Source: Candidula unifasciata (taxonomy: Eukaryota; Mollusca; Gastropoda; Stylommatophora; Geomitridae). Taken from it: a DNA stretch of 64,000 nucleotides. The translations under genes and the position numbers were made by a program. The stretch spans positions 186,001 to 250,000 of the forward strand of contig CAJHNH020006201.1 in assembly GCA_905116865.2 (NCBI GenBank), read 5' to 3'. Shown here in pieces: positions 31,401-46,400 of this stretch; position 1 is the first letter of the stretch, and the number at the start of each line of letters is the position of its first letter. The notes below the pieces were generated by a model. It worked only from the letters and a program-made list of their open reading frames with translations. It was not told the origin of the DNA and ran no database searches.

Positions 31401-34400
31401 CCATTGTATTTATTGTTTTGTGACCATTGTATTTATTGTTTTACGACCATTGTATTTATTGTTTTGTGACCATTGTATTTATTATTTTACGACCATTGTA
31501 TTTATTGTTTTACGACCATTGGATTTATTATTTTACGACCATTGTATTTATTGTTTTACGACCATTGGATTTATTATTTTGTGACCATTGTATTTATTAT
31601 TTTACGACCATTGTATTTATTATTTTACGACCATTGGATTTATTATTTTACGACCATTGTATTTATTATTTTACGACCATTGGATTTATTATTTTACGAC
31701 CATTGGATTTATTATTTTACGACCATTGTATTTATTATTTTACGACCATTGGATTTATTATTTTGTGACCATTGTATTTATTATTTTACGACCATTGGAT
31801 TTATTGTTTTATGACCATTGTATTTATTATTTTACGACCATTGTATTTATTGTTTTACAACCATTGTATTTATTGTTTTACGACCATTGTATTTATTATT
31901 TTATGACCATTGTTTTTATAGTTTTACGACCATTGTTTTTATTATTTTATGACCATTGTTTTTATAGTTTTACGACCATTGTATTTATTATTTTATGACC
32001 ATTGTTTTTATAGTTTTACGACCATTGTATTTATTATTTTATGACCATTGTTTTTATAGTTTTACGACCATTGTATTTATTATTTTATGACCATTGTTTT
32101 TATAGTTTTACGACCATTGTATTTATTATTTTATGACCATTGTTTTTATAGTTTTACGACCATTGTATTTATTATTTTATGACCATTGTATTTATTGTTT
32201 TACGACCATTGTATTTATTATTTTAAACCACCATATTGCAATCTTTATTTTAGGATGAGGACTTGTCAAGCCTGCATCCTATTGGGACAGCAGCAGTCGT
32301 GGTTCAAATAACTGGAACTAACTGGCCAAGGCCGGCGTACACGTTACTGGTAACTGGATTGTGTCGCTTTCAGGTAGAAAGTTTGCTTCAGGAGACACCA
32401 TATCCTATTGCAACCGTAAAGCAGCTAGATAAACTGTCAGAGGACGATAATGGTAACTTTACAGATTGGTCTAAAATGTAAATGTAATATGGAAAGTACA
32501 TTGCTTTGTGTCCACAGCACACAAAGAAAGCATAGTAATGTTTTAAGCTGGTATGCTCATCATTAATTAATTAATTTATTGTCCTTTTGTGCCTTACTTG
32601 TCACATGTGACTCACAGTCTATTCCTCCATTTTGTTCTATCCTGCCAAATCATCATCATCATGTACCAGGTCTTTTGCAGAACATCGCTGTCATCACGGT
32701 CTGCCTGAAAGAAACTCGGTCTCTCGCCAGTTCTCCTGCCTCATGTATTTTCGTATACAAGGAGTCACCTATATCCTGTGCCCATCTTCGTGTTGGTCAG
32801 CCCCTGCTACTCCTTCCTGTTACCATGCCTTCTGCTATTATTTTTTCTAACCCGTCGTTGTGCTTGATATGACCAAAATTTTTCAGCTTGCAAGACAGGA
32901 TGCTGTTTATTAGCCAATCTTCCTTGATGTTCAGATCTTTACAAGATGTTAGTATTTCTCTTCTTCTTCTTCTTCTTCTTAGCATTCACCAGCTGTAAAC
33001 TCTGGCTGAAAGTTCAGGTTGTTCGCCCACTTCTGGCTCAGGCCTGTTCCAGAACCTGAGTGTTGCGTGTGCATCCGTTTGACAGATCTAACTTATTTGT
33101 ATGCAGACTATTTGTGTGCAGTTGGTTGTTCCTTGCCTCTCAGGCAGATGCACTGACTTCGAAGGAAGCTCCCAATTAGTCGACTCTTACGACATGCTTT
33201 TGGGTAGGCAGTGGGTCTATTCTGGTTTTCCCCACAATAGGGCCCCGGAACCCACACAGGGATCTCCTCTTCTGTGTCCAAGATATTCTGAGAATCTTTC
33301 TGTAGCATTTCAGCTCAACAACCTGCCAAATCACTTTGATATCATGGATGGAATCCAGTCCAGCAGCTCTGGCTTCTCTGATTAACATTCACCTTAAGGT
33401 TTCTCTTGGACATCCTTGGTTCCTCAGTCTTTCTGTTTCCCATTTCTGTACCTGTAGAAGATTCTCTGCTCATTTCTTTACAGGATGTGTCCATACAATG
33501 CCATCTTCTCTGTCCTATAACTCTTGATACTAGTAGGTTCCCATACATTTCTTTCATTTCTTCACCCCTCTTGAATTCATGGGAGCTGTAGTGTAGCGGA
33601 TTGGAAAGTCGTGGGTTTGGATCTTGATGGAGCTGGACGCTTTGTTTTTCAACGATTTTTGCTCCTAGGCCGACTCAGCTTTAAGAGAGTACCAGGTACA
33701 TTCCTGGGAAGTAAAGGCGGACAGCGTGATGCTGACCAAATCACCCACCAAGTGCTGATTGGTTTATAAAATACAAGTCTAGCCCTTTAAATCCTGTATC
33801 CCTCAAAGCATGGAAAATGGTCCTTTACTTTACTTTACTTTACTCTTGAATTCATCCCTTCTCATGTTCATATATTCCTCAGGGATTTTTTTTTTTTAAT
33901 GCATTTAACTTTCATTCCATGTCTTTTGTGGTTCTTCAGCTTTTACTGGTATATGTTAAAACTGAAATAACAGCGTTTACTGCATGGCAGACCCTCGCAT
34001 TTCATCCTTCCGGCATGAGTTCTCAGACCATTCAACCCCGTGAATTGAAAATCTATAATTTGGTCCTAAAATCATATAATTTAGAATTTCATATTGTGTT
34101 TGTGCTTTTAAAAGCTGCTGATGCCCTGCCATTGTGTGTCATAACTTCTTTTCTTCTGTTCCCTTGAATTTCAGAATTACTTCTGAAGTAAGTAAATTCT
34201 TATTGTCTTCGCTGATACATCTGCTTGATCTTTTATTGGTGTCTTCAGTAAAAAAAAAAAAACCAATGGAAGTTACCAGCCAAGACCTTTTCTAAGCTTA
34301 TTTGTGGCCCAACATTTGACTATGATGTTAGTTTAAACAATATTTTGTTGTTAATGATAATTAAAAAAATAATTCTGTATCACAGAAGAGATTCAGACTA

Positions 34401-37400
34401 ATGAAGAGCTGGGGTCATTAGCTGAAAATTTCCGAGAGCAGGCGGCAAAACTAGTGGATATGCTAGACACTTCCATTCCAGTGGTGGCCAAACTCAAAGT
34501 AATTTTCTTTTCTTATTTTTAACATATTTCTGCATCTTAACCCAACCTTTTTTTTAAAACAATTCCCTCGAGTAAGTTGACAAACACAGAAAGTCGAACT
34601 GGTAAGCTTTCTAAGAACATAATCAGAAATCGGAATTAATGTTGCGGCAAGAAGGCATTTATTCATCAGTATACAAAAATGAAAACTGAGAAAATACTAG
34701 TATGACTACACTGAAGTGACTTTTATTTATTTCTTTATTTGTGTAATGGAAGTCACTTACCAAGGCCCTTATCCTGGGAGCACATACAAAGTTGGAGGTC
34801 ATCTTCTGAGGTCTTAACCTTGGAAGCAAAAAAAATGGAAGTTACTAACCAAGGCCTTTCTTTTCCAGATGCCTCCAATAAAATTATGAAAATTGCCTCT
34901 TATCAATTTTCATGATGGTAGGGTTTTGGGAAAGAACTAAACAACTTCCAGCTGAGATGAGGAAAAGATGCTGATATGAATAGGACATCCACTGAGAAAA
35001 CTTAATAACAACATAACTAGAAAGTTTGTGAAGAAAGGCTGACCAAAAAACACACAGAGAAGGGAGCTACAGATTAAGTGAAAAATATGGGAAGACATTG
35101 GATAAGGTACACTCAGTATCAAAAGATGGGACAACATGGTGTGAGTTAATTGAGGGCCTATGCTTCATTGAGCTCAAGAAGAAAGAAGAGGAATTCAGTT
35201 ATTAATTATTATTCCTTTTTTCTTTAAACAGAAAATGCTTGACAGTGTCCCAAGCCAGCACTTGCCAGATATCTGTTCAACTATAGTGAAAGCATCCTTC
35301 TCTGAGAAAATTCAGGTTTTGGATGCTGTTGATTTGGCTGAGAGGTTCAAAAAAGCTCTGCCTTTGCTTGTGCGCCAGATTGAGGTGAAGTAAACAGTTT
35401 TACCATTTTATTAATTAATCTTTATTTGATGCACTTGAATTATTTGATTGTTGGAATAGAAAAATAAATAGCACTTAGTCTTTCATAGTCCATCTCTGTT
35501 TATTTGATGCACTTGAAGAATTTGATTTTTGGAATAAAAGTATATAGTGCTTAGTCTTTCACATTCCATTCTGTTTGTCGTTGCATGCATTTCTACTTTT
35601 CTAGTCTCCTTGTGTAAAAGTTCATTTTCCAGTAACGTTAGCACATTTACTCCTTTCTTTTTTATGTTTCTTCTTCTACATTTTATCTCCCAGTCGTATG
35701 TCTGTTCTCAGACAACTCACAGTAAACATTATCACTAAGACACCATAACAGTGTCGTGAAAGAAACCTATTAGGGATTGACTGAACTTGGATGTTTTGGG
35801 CCGAAAGGCACAAATATTACAGTTTATTGGTAGGCCGCAACACAGTGTACCAACAGCCCTTTTAAGACAAATACAAAATAAAAATAAAAACTGAATGCAT
35901 AGTGTTATTTAAAACAAAAAACTTTTTGTATGCTGTTTATACATTGTTGTTGAATATTGAATGTTGAATTAAAAATCGACATCACAGCACTCAGGACACT
36001 CCCATCTGGTAATCCTAGTTTCAGCATCATAGCAAACGGGTCACCCCATTGTTGCTCCGCTCCTGTGCCAACGAAAAACACTCGTAGCTCACAGTGTCAC
36101 ACCATGCACTCAACTCAGAAGCTGGTGCTCCGTCTCCATCTTCAGCAGCAAGTGAAGAGTTCCGATTCCGATAGTACCAGTAGCCATCTGATTGTATATC
36201 CGGCTCATCCTTCCCCTGAGTGTTGAGCGTCGGCCAGATCCCCTGGTAACTCCTCGCAGCGCCATTCTCCTCAGACTGTAATGATCTCTCTGCGCACTGT
36301 TCACTTGTTCCCAAAGGGCCTGCCTCTTCCTTAGCAGGCAGGCAATACTAGTATGACCGTTTACTTCCTGCATTGAAAGAATACCTTGTATGGATTTTGT
36401 TTATACATTGTAATGGTAGAGTAATCCTAAAGCACATGCTGCCTTTGCACCAGTCACTGTTCTAGTGTATGACGTTTAAGGTGGAATTGTCAGTTCTGAT
36501 TCCACCTACTTTATGTAGTCATCATCATCATCATAAACCACTTCTGCTATTGAGCATCGTTGGGGAGAATAATTTGTGATCCAATGCACGCTGGCTGCCA
36601 CTGGCAATTGTCATGTGGTGAAGGTGTAAAGTGTCTTTAATGTTGTTTAATGTTGTTCTATTTTTCAATTAAATAGGATAGATTACGTGATGGACCTTAA
36701 AAAAACATCTGTATCAGGTGACACATGCTGTGACTGAGTGACCTCTCACTAAGGCTTACGGAAAAAAATTGGACGTCAGTTTGGCTTTGGAAAAGCTATT
36801 TCACTGAAAGGAAAACTCTCCTAAATGCTATTTTTAGTTAATGCATTCCTTCCTTCCTTGCGTTCACCAGCTGTACACTCTGGCGGAAGGTTCTGGTTGC
36901 TCGTCCACTACTGAACTGCAGTCCTGCTCCAGAACCTGAGTGTTGCGTGTGCATCAGTTTTACAGATCTCATTGAATACAGACTGTCGGTTCCTTGCCTC
37001 TCCGGCAGATGCACTCCGACTTCAAAGGAAGCTCCCCAATTAGTCGACTCTTACGACATGCTTTTGGGGAGGCAGTGAGTCTATTCTTGTTTTCCCCACA
37101 ATGGGGCCCCGGAACCCACACGGGGAGTTAATGCATTCATATCCGGACCTCCTGAATGTTTGTATAGCCCCCAAAATAGCTGTTATCTTTAACCATGCAT
37201 CTTGTAAACAGGTGATGATTATAGACAAGCTAGAAAAGTTACATTTACTGGGAATGGGACCTAACAGGAAGTGTCTATTTTACTGCTGGTGGAAGCAGAA
37301 GGGTTAAATATCTATTACGGCAATGAATTAATGGAGGATTGGCATATAATAAAGAAGAAATTTGCTGTAATAATGAAGACTAAGAAATGTGTGTGGAATA

Positions 37401-40400
37401 CCTAAACAGTTGGACAACAGTAACAAGATAGGTAACACCAGCTTATCAAATGACAGAAGATGGAAGAGTTAATATTGTTGATATCTACACCAGAACAGGC
37501 ATTTGACAAAGAAGCCTGTTGCTAGGAAAAATTTGACATAAAGTGGTGATATCATTTGAAGAATTTGACATAAAAAGATAATATTATGGTAGAGAATTTG
37601 ACAAAAGAAGATGATATTACCATAGAGAATTTGACGTAAGTAGATGATATATATTACTATAAAGAATTTGACATAGAGAATGTTACCATAGAGAGGTTTA
37701 CAAAAACACAAAGTGAGTTATACCATAACGAATTTGAAAAATAATATGATGTTCTTCTTTTGAGCTATCAGTCCTCTTCGTGAGTCAGTTTCTTCTTCGT
37801 TACTCTTTTTATCTATCCAGGGTGTTGTCATCATTCGTCTATAAACCACATCTCCGCAGCTTTCAGATAAGTTTTCACTAATTTACTAATTGTCCATGAT
37901 TCACTTCCATATTTCAATAGAGGATTTATGTAACTTTAAAGAATTATCTTTCTCATCTCAATAGACAAAGAAAGATTGCATAAAATATTCTTCATTTTAT
38001 AAAATGCTGCCTTTGCTTGAGTTATTCGACATTTAACTTCCTCAATACATCTTCTATCTGATGTTATTAGGGTACCCAAGTACTTAAACATATAAACTTG
38101 CTTGAGGTTTGTCGGTTTTCTTTTTAATTACCTTTACCTGTTTTTTGCAGCGTCCATGGCTTGGGCATTGCGAGTCCAACTCGTAAGCCAGCGTACCGCG
38201 ATCAAAACCCACTGCTGGCTGCGTGGATTTTTATCATGGTACGGGGCCTCGGTGGTCGACCCAGCCTAAAATGGGTACCAGGATGGGCTGTCCTGGGAAA
38301 GTAAAGACAGCCGGCGTAATGCTGACCACATTACCCACCGAGTGCTGATGGTCTGTAAAAACATGGGCGCTCTTCCCATATGCCCGATACGCCTAAAGGC
38401 GTGGAAAGGGATCTTTACTTTTTTTTACTTTACTTACCTGTTTTTCTGCTGTTCAAACTAAGACCATTGTTTTCACTTTCTGTTACAATTACAAGCATAT
38501 CCATCTAAATGAATATAATGTTACCCTAGAGAATTTGATCTAACTCAGAACTGGGTCATTTTAGATCATTTGTGATGAGTTCCATGTGTAATGGGAGTCA
38601 CCCTGCTGTAGCCGCTAGATGCGCACATGCCAGGCCCAAAGGTCATGTCTTCAGATTTGCATTGAGCTGGATTATTTTTTTTTCTAATGACCTTGATTTC
38701 CAGGTTGACACAGCCTGAAATAAACTACCAGGTATAGTTGTTGGAAGTAAAGGCTGTGGGCGCGATGTTGACCATATCCCCCCCCACCTAATGTTAAATA
38801 TACCTAAAGATGTGGAAGAGGGTCCTTTAAAATTGAATTACTACACTTATTTGATATCACTGAACAGGGCAGCTCGTATGCCTGAGCAGGCACACAAGGC
38901 AGCTATGAAAGAGTTGCAGCGACTGAAGAAGATGCCGTCACATATGCCAGAACATGCCATGATCAGGTAAGTGCTATTTGGCTGTAGTTAGTTTCCTTAT
39001 ACTTGTTTCCATGTGTGCAGCAAGCATTATGTCAATAAATATAGCCCTGGTTGGTTATGTGGTTTTTGGTTGGTTAATTGGCTAGCCATGGTCATGAATT
39101 TAACTGTATGTGTCGATTCCTCCCCACCAAAAAAGGGTTAACCAATTTCATTTCTGGGGAACAGCTGGTATCGATTTTGCTCTTGTCAACTTATGGTTTC
39201 CCACTAACCAGATTCTGTCTTCCCGGAGGTTAGTTGACTGATTCTAGGTCCGACAGTCCTTTTAATTTGGTCAGCAGTTGCCAACGGAAACTGTTTCATC
39301 AGCGGCGTTGGAGTTTTCTTATCTGGTGTTTGATGTGGCTTTTTCTGGGTCTCGGCTCCCTGTATTTGCTGCCTTCTTGTTGCCTCTTTCCGTGCTTTCT
39401 CTCTTTCTTCCATCACTCTGTTGGTTGCTTGCAGTTCCTTATTAAGTCTGTTGTTTTCTTCGTATGCTCTTCTTAACTTCTCCTCTGTTTCAGCTAGTGC
39501 CTTCTTGATCATTGCGACTTCTTTCGCGAGAAGTTGTTGGTTATCCCGCAGATCATTGATGCCCGCCTCGTCTTCCCTTGCTTTAGTTGGTTGTTCCTTT
39601 TGTGTCTGGATAGTGGAACTGACGAGAGTGAGACAGGTGAATAAATACTCCCACAGAATGCCAGGGGCCGTAATTAGAGGGTTTTAGATAAAACTGTGAG
39701 GGCAGTTTAGTTTCCTAGGATTTTAGATGAAATGTGTTGGCAGTTTAGTCCTCTAGTTGTTAACATGCCCAAAGTGAAAATAAAGCGATTTTCAAGAGTC
39801 CTGCGGACTCTGTCGCTGGAGTGGCTAGATTTGATAGCTGTCACCTCCATGTCATGGACACCTTGGTGATCATGGGAAGTGCAATCACCACAGCTCTGAA
39901 GATTGACCCAGGCTAGTATAAATGGGTACTAGACGATTTTCAGTTTTCTGACCAATGACATCCTTTGCGCGGCCATGATAAATCACCTCCAGATGTGTGC
40001 AGACAAAAGGACATGGTCTTGAACTTTCACTTGCCCTGGTAAAACAGGCAGTTTGATTGTAGTTGATTTTGCATTTCATTTGTAAAGGATTTTTTGCTTT
40101 TGCTTTATATTATTTTATTGTTATTCAACTGTGCACCTGATGAGATGCAGCAAAATATTCCAGGCAATAAACTGTGCAATCCATTGTTTGTGCTTTCTTT
40201 GTTAAAATTTCTGAATATTGTTTGAGAAGGACAGAGGATGAGAAAGATGGTCGCCCTTCTCATATGCAATGTCTTACCACAAGTGTAGACCTATCACTTC
40301 ATGCCTCCGTGGCATAATCTGCTGTCTGTTTTAACTGATATATTGCAGAAACTATTTGGAATTGATGACTGAGCTGCCGTGGTCACGAGGAACCAAAGAC

Positions 40401-43400
40401 ACTCTTGATATTGTGCAAGCAAAGTGAGTTCAACTACATCTTAACAGTCAACCTCTGCAACTTATGACCACACACAAAAATTAGTAAATAAATAAAGATA
40501 ACTACATTGGTAGAATTAAGTTCTCAGAACTTATGCCTAGAGCACAGCAGAGTTTAATTATATGTAGATAGAGTGCATTAAAAAAACTTTTTAATATAAA
40601 TTTTTTATAACTCATTTAAAACGGTGTCCCTAGCTTAGGCGTTGCGAGTCTGACTCGTAATTCCAACGTACTGTGATCCAAACCCACTGCTGTCTGCGTG
40701 GTTTTTATCATGGTATGGGGGGAGGGGGGGGGGGGGGGGGTCGCAGGTTGGCCCAACCTAAAATGGGTACCAGGATGTTGGGGAAGTAAAGATGGCTGGC
40801 ATAATGCTGACCACATTACCCTTGTCTCGATGGTCTGTAAAAATATGGGCGCTCTTTCCACATACCCGATACGCCTGAAGGCGTGAAAAACGATCTTTAC
40901 TTATAACTCATTAAAATGAAAGTAATGTTGAAAAATATTAAATTGACTAATAACCAGTTCGGATTATGATCTGTTCTTTGGAACGGGTTGGTCATAAGCC
41001 AGGGAGACCCTATATGTAATTCTAGTACTGTCTCTAGGGTTTGTCTGTTTTCATTGTTTTTATTTGTATTTGTTGGCTAGATGTTGTAAGGGCCCTTGGG
41101 AGCGAGTGAACAGTGCAGAGGCACAAATAGATCTTCACGGTCTGAAGAGAATTGTGCAGCGAGGTGTGACCAGGGGAATCTGGTCAGTGCTCAGGGAGGG
41201 GCGAAACTGACATACAGTCAGACTTTTACTGTCACCGTCGGAATTGGAACTCTACACTTGCTGCTGAAGATGGGGAGGGAGCGCTTATAGGAATCTTCTT
41301 CTTCTTCTTCTTTGCATTCACCGGCTGTTAACTCCTGCAGAAAATTCTCGTTCTTTGTCCACCTCTGGTTGTATGTTGCGTGCACATTCGTTTTACAGAT
41401 CTGACTTATTTGTATGCAGATTGTTGGTTCCGTGCCTCTCATGCAGATGCACTCCAACTTTGAAGGAAGCCCCCACTTAGTTGACTCTTACTACATGCTT
41501 GTTGGGGAGGCTGTGGGTCTACTGTTGTTTAACACACAATGGAGCCCTGGAACCCACATGGGGCCCCGGAAACCCACTTGGTGAGCTTATAGGAATGTCT
41601 TCAGTGCTGTGATGTCGGTTTCACCAAATAATTACTACCTTTATGTATTGGAGATGAACGATGGAAAATGAACTGAATGCCGCATCTCTGACATGGAAAA
41701 CTGCACTGAAGATTGCGAAGGACAGGAAAGCCTGAAAAGTCATCTCTGAAGCCTTATGTGCCACTAGGCATAAAGAGAATTGAGTGAGTGAGTGATGACA
41801 TTTGTGAGAGAAAGCTGACTTAACAGTGAAAATTTCCGTTTGCATTGAGAGTGGTCTTTTATGTAGCTGACCAACTATTTCAGTTGTCCTCTGTAGCCCT
41901 GTTGCCCTGAGAAGCCAAGAACCTGGAATTTTCATGTCTCCTTTGTGTAAATGCTGCATATCCGGCATCTCTGCCATGGCCAGTCCCGAGAAGATATTGC
42001 TATGAAACTAAAATAAACACTTCAGTTGTGCATAGTGGCACTCCATACTTGGAAAATAAAATAAAGACGTTGCTTTCTACAACAACAGGAAAGATCTAGA
42101 TGCTGATCACTATGGCCTAGAAAAGCTGAAGAAACGAGTGTTGGAATACCTGGCTGTGCGACAGTTGAAAAATTCATTGAAAGGTCCCATTCTGTGCTTT
42201 GTGGGGCCACCAGGCGTGGGCAAAACCAGTGTTGGCCGTTCTTTGGCAAATACTCTTGGCCGAGAATTCCACAGGTTTGCTTTTATGTGTTTTATTAATT
42301 TTATGTGTGACGACTGTACTTTTTAAAAATTGTGATCTGTTCGCTCAGTTTTCCCCTGAGATGATGTTATTTCCTTAGGAAGTTTTATTGAAATCAGATG
42401 TTGAAGAGTAATGGTGAGTTTTCTTGCTTGCCGTTCACCGGCTGTAAATTCTGGCGGAAAGGCTGTCAGTTTGTCCACTTTTGGACCTTTTTTTCCAGAT
42501 CTTGAGTTTTTCATGCACATCTGTTTTACTTATCTGGCTTATTTATATGCACACTGTTGGTTTTCTCACCTCTCAGGCAGATGCACTTCGACTTTGAAGG
42601 ATGATTGGCACCTTTATGTCTTTCTAGACGATAGTGTTATATTGCACTATGAGGAGGCACGGGACTCACAGCCCATGGCGATGGTGAGTGTGACTAGCAA
42701 GACCCGCCTGAGTTTTAAAAAAAGTCTTCCACAATTATAGCATGGGATTTCAGGACCGTTGTCAACATTAGTGTTTAGTCTGTTTCTTCTCAGACACTCA
42801 GCTCTCATCCTTTGTGCACTTTGAAAGAAATCACCCTTTATTAGTTGACTTTTACGACATCCTTGTTAGGGAGCACTGGGTCTGTCCCCCCCCCCCCCCC
42901 CTCCCCTTTTCATCCCCCTAATGAAACCCGGGGACCCACACAAGGAATGATTCATTTACTCTTTAGAATGTTTCTGGGACGTGTAAGTGACTATAGAAAT
43001 TTGTTGTACATTCTTTTTATGTTATTAAGATGTGAAAGTGATTATATATGGGGGAAGTCAATAAGTGAGTCACAAATGGTTGTTTAATTTTAAAAAACAA
43101 AGATGATAACTTTTACACTCACACTGTCCCTCTATTTTTCAACATAATTTCCACCAACGTTGATGCACTTGTCCCATCATTTTATCAGTCCTCCCAAACC
43201 TGCTGCATAAAACTGTGGGCTCTGTTTTCTAAACCACATTTTCACAGGGCAGGATTAATTCTTTGAACCCCAGACGCGTTTAGCATCAGAGGCCCAAGGG
43301 ATGTTCATGCAATTTTGAAATATCACAAGCGCAACAGTTTAACCAGGCCATACTAATTTAACTGCCGTGCAAAATATACATTTTATACATCAAAGTGACT

Positions 43401-46400
43401 AGGGATTGTTGAGGAATAATATTAGAATATGCTGAAAAAATAAATTGTGTTAGTAGTTAATTGCAAGGGTGTGTCCTTTCACTTTTACTTTTTGAAATAT
43501 TCATGGACAGTATTAATAAAATAAACATACCACCACCAGATGTGGATAAACAGGAGGACTTCAGTGAGCTGCTCTTTGCTGACGATCAGTGCATATTCCA
43601 CAGTGGAAGTAAACAGCTGCAGGACCACATAAACCACCTACAAGACAGTTGCCTTAAACGTCACATGAAGATCAATATTGAAAAGACAGAAGTCATGAGA
43701 ATAAGTAGAGAGCAACAAACCATTGACATAAAGATTAAAGAACAAAGTCTGAAACAAGTGCAAGAATTTAAAAACTTATGAAGCATCTTTACACACAATG
43801 GTTAAATAGACAGAGAGATAGAAACGAGAATCCAACAAGACAGCTAGCTCCAATTTTAAAACACCCTGCCATCCCAATAGAGACAGCAAGACAAATTATA
43901 AATACAATATTTATACCAACTTTAGGTTACCAATGTCAGACTTGGACATTGACAAAAGAACATGAAAGAAAACTAACCACCTGTGAGATGAGATGTTTGA
44001 GAATGACCCTGTATAAAACCAGAAGAGATCGAGTGAGAAATGACGTTAGAATTGTTGGAACAACACCATCGTTAAATTTATTGAGAAACAAAGAATGAAA
44101 TGGATTGGCCATCTAATGAGAATGAAACCAAGGATGCCAGCAGCAAGAGCGTACAACCTGAAAATCGAAATATCAAGAAACAGGGAATGACCGAGAAGAA
44201 AATGTTTTGAAGGAGTCACAGACACCATGAGACTGCATAACATCACGGCTTATCAAGTGACTGAGCTGGCCCTGGCTTGGCTGCCGATCGTCTGATGAGA
44301 CACCTACAATGATGCATGGCCCACAACACACCGCCCTTTTAAGGACAGATGCTGAAGAAGAGGAAGAAGTTTGTTATCTCTAGAAGTGCACAGATTAGAA
44401 ACTGATTTATATGTTGCATATTCTCTTTAGGATCGCACTAGGAGGTGTGTGCGATCAGTCTGACATACGTGGCCATCGTAGAACCTACATTGGTTCCATG
44501 CCAGGACGAATCATTCAGGGCCTGAAAATGGCAAACACCAATAACCCGGTGTTTCTTTTAGATGAGATTGACAAACTGGTATGTATCAAGGGAATGTTTT
44601 TGTGTGATTAAACGTGGTTTGAGTTATCTTTTCATTCAGTTTAGTTATAGGAGCAGATTGTGCGATTGATGTTAAAGTGTGTTCGATTGATGTGAAAGTA
44701 TAATCGATCAATGTTAAAGTGTGTTTGATGTGAAAGTATAATCGATTGATGTTAAAGTGTGTTCAATTGATGTGAAAGTATAATTGATTGATGTTATAGT
44801 GTGTTCAGTTTATCTGAAAGTATAATTTATTGATGTTAAAGTGTGTTCAGTTGACATGAAAGTATGATCAATTGATGTTAAAGTGTATTCGATTAATGTG
44901 AAAGTATAATCGATTGATGTTAAAATGTGTTCGATTGATGTGTAAGTATGTTCGATTGATGTGAAAGTATGTTCGATTAATGGGAAAGTATAATCGATTG
45001 ATGTTAAAATGTGTTCGATTGATGTAAAAGTATTATCGATTGACGTTAAAGTGTTTATTTAGAGCAGTGATTCTCAACAACATTCCTAATCTGTAATATT
45101 TGTTTTGCGATGGTCTGTGGTGACCCCTGTGAAAGGGTCGTGCGACCCAACAAAAAGGGTCGTGACCCATAGGTTGAGAACTACTAATTTAGACAGAGAA
45201 TCAGGTTTCAGTTTCCAAGATGCAGGGTTTAGAAAATACAGATATTCTTGAGGCTTTCGAACAGTGGTTAAAATAAATAAAAATAAATATTTAAAAAAAA
45301 GTAGTTCAAGCCTGTCACTTTCAAATGATCACAAATCCTCGCTGAAGAAGCAAGTGCACTTCTGTACATGGCCAGCTAGTGTAGTAGGTTTCCTCTAGCA
45401 TTTAATAACTAAAGAACATGAGAGAAGACTAACCACCTGTGAAATGAGATGTTTGAGAATGGCTGCGAATAAAACCAGAAGAGATCGAGTGAGAAACGAT
45501 GTGATTACAAGAACTATTGGAACCATACCCATCGTTAAATTTATTGAGAAGCAAAGAATGAAATGGTTTGGTCACCTAATGAGAATGAAACCAACGATGC
45601 CAGCATCAAGAGCATACAACATGAAAATCGAAACAACAAGAGGCAGGGAAAGACCAAGAAGAAGATGGATTGAAGGAGTCACGGACAACTTGAGACTTCA
45701 TAACATCACGGCATATGAAGCGACTGAGCGCGCGCTGGCTCGGTTGCCGATCATCTGATAGACTGCGACGCCTAGCGGCACAAGCAGATTTTGACAAAAG
45801 AAGAAGATTCAGTGAGAGGATTTCTGAGTGTTTTCTTGGGTCTCATTTTGCGGGGGCTGGGGGGGGGGGGGAATTGTGGACGGACTCACTGCTTCATAAT
45901 AAGCAGGTTGTAAAAGGAAACTAACTGGGGTTTTGCTGAACTTGGATGCTTTTTGTCAAAAGGCACAGATATCACAGCCTAGTTATCAACCACAATTTGC
46001 CAGCTGCCCTGTTAAGAGCGAACACAGAAAAAGAGTAAAAATAAGCAGCCTGGATGTAAACTAGAACACAATATGCCAAACATCTTTTTAATGGTTTACA
46101 CCAGATTTGTTTCTAGCCGTGGCTTGCTGATACAATTTCACAATCTTTGGACTGGGAGTTCCATCACCCAGCTACTGAGTTCAGTACTTGGTGCGACACT
46201 GTGAGCTGTGGATTTCATACGGAATGTTTTTTTCTGTTGTGCCTGTGCTGTGAACTGCACTAAAATAGCTGTGACCAGTTATGTTTGGAATGACATGTAC
46301 TTACACAGTATTGTGTGATTGACAGCTTGCATCAGCAGTGAGTTGCATTTCTGGTGGGAGACTGTTAATGTTGGCACATCTGATGGCTGCCTTATGCATT

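Noticed and set aside
31066..31998. Several 100-136 residue open frames in a row
   Set aside because: They are translations of 33-bp and 23-bp tandem repeats; three frames read the same peptide in rotation.
37560..37640. Acidic exon [14 protein letters not shown] before 'gtaagt', tempting as the missing LONP2 linker
   Set aside because: The segment belongs to a local degenerate tandem repeat and has no good acceptor or homology.
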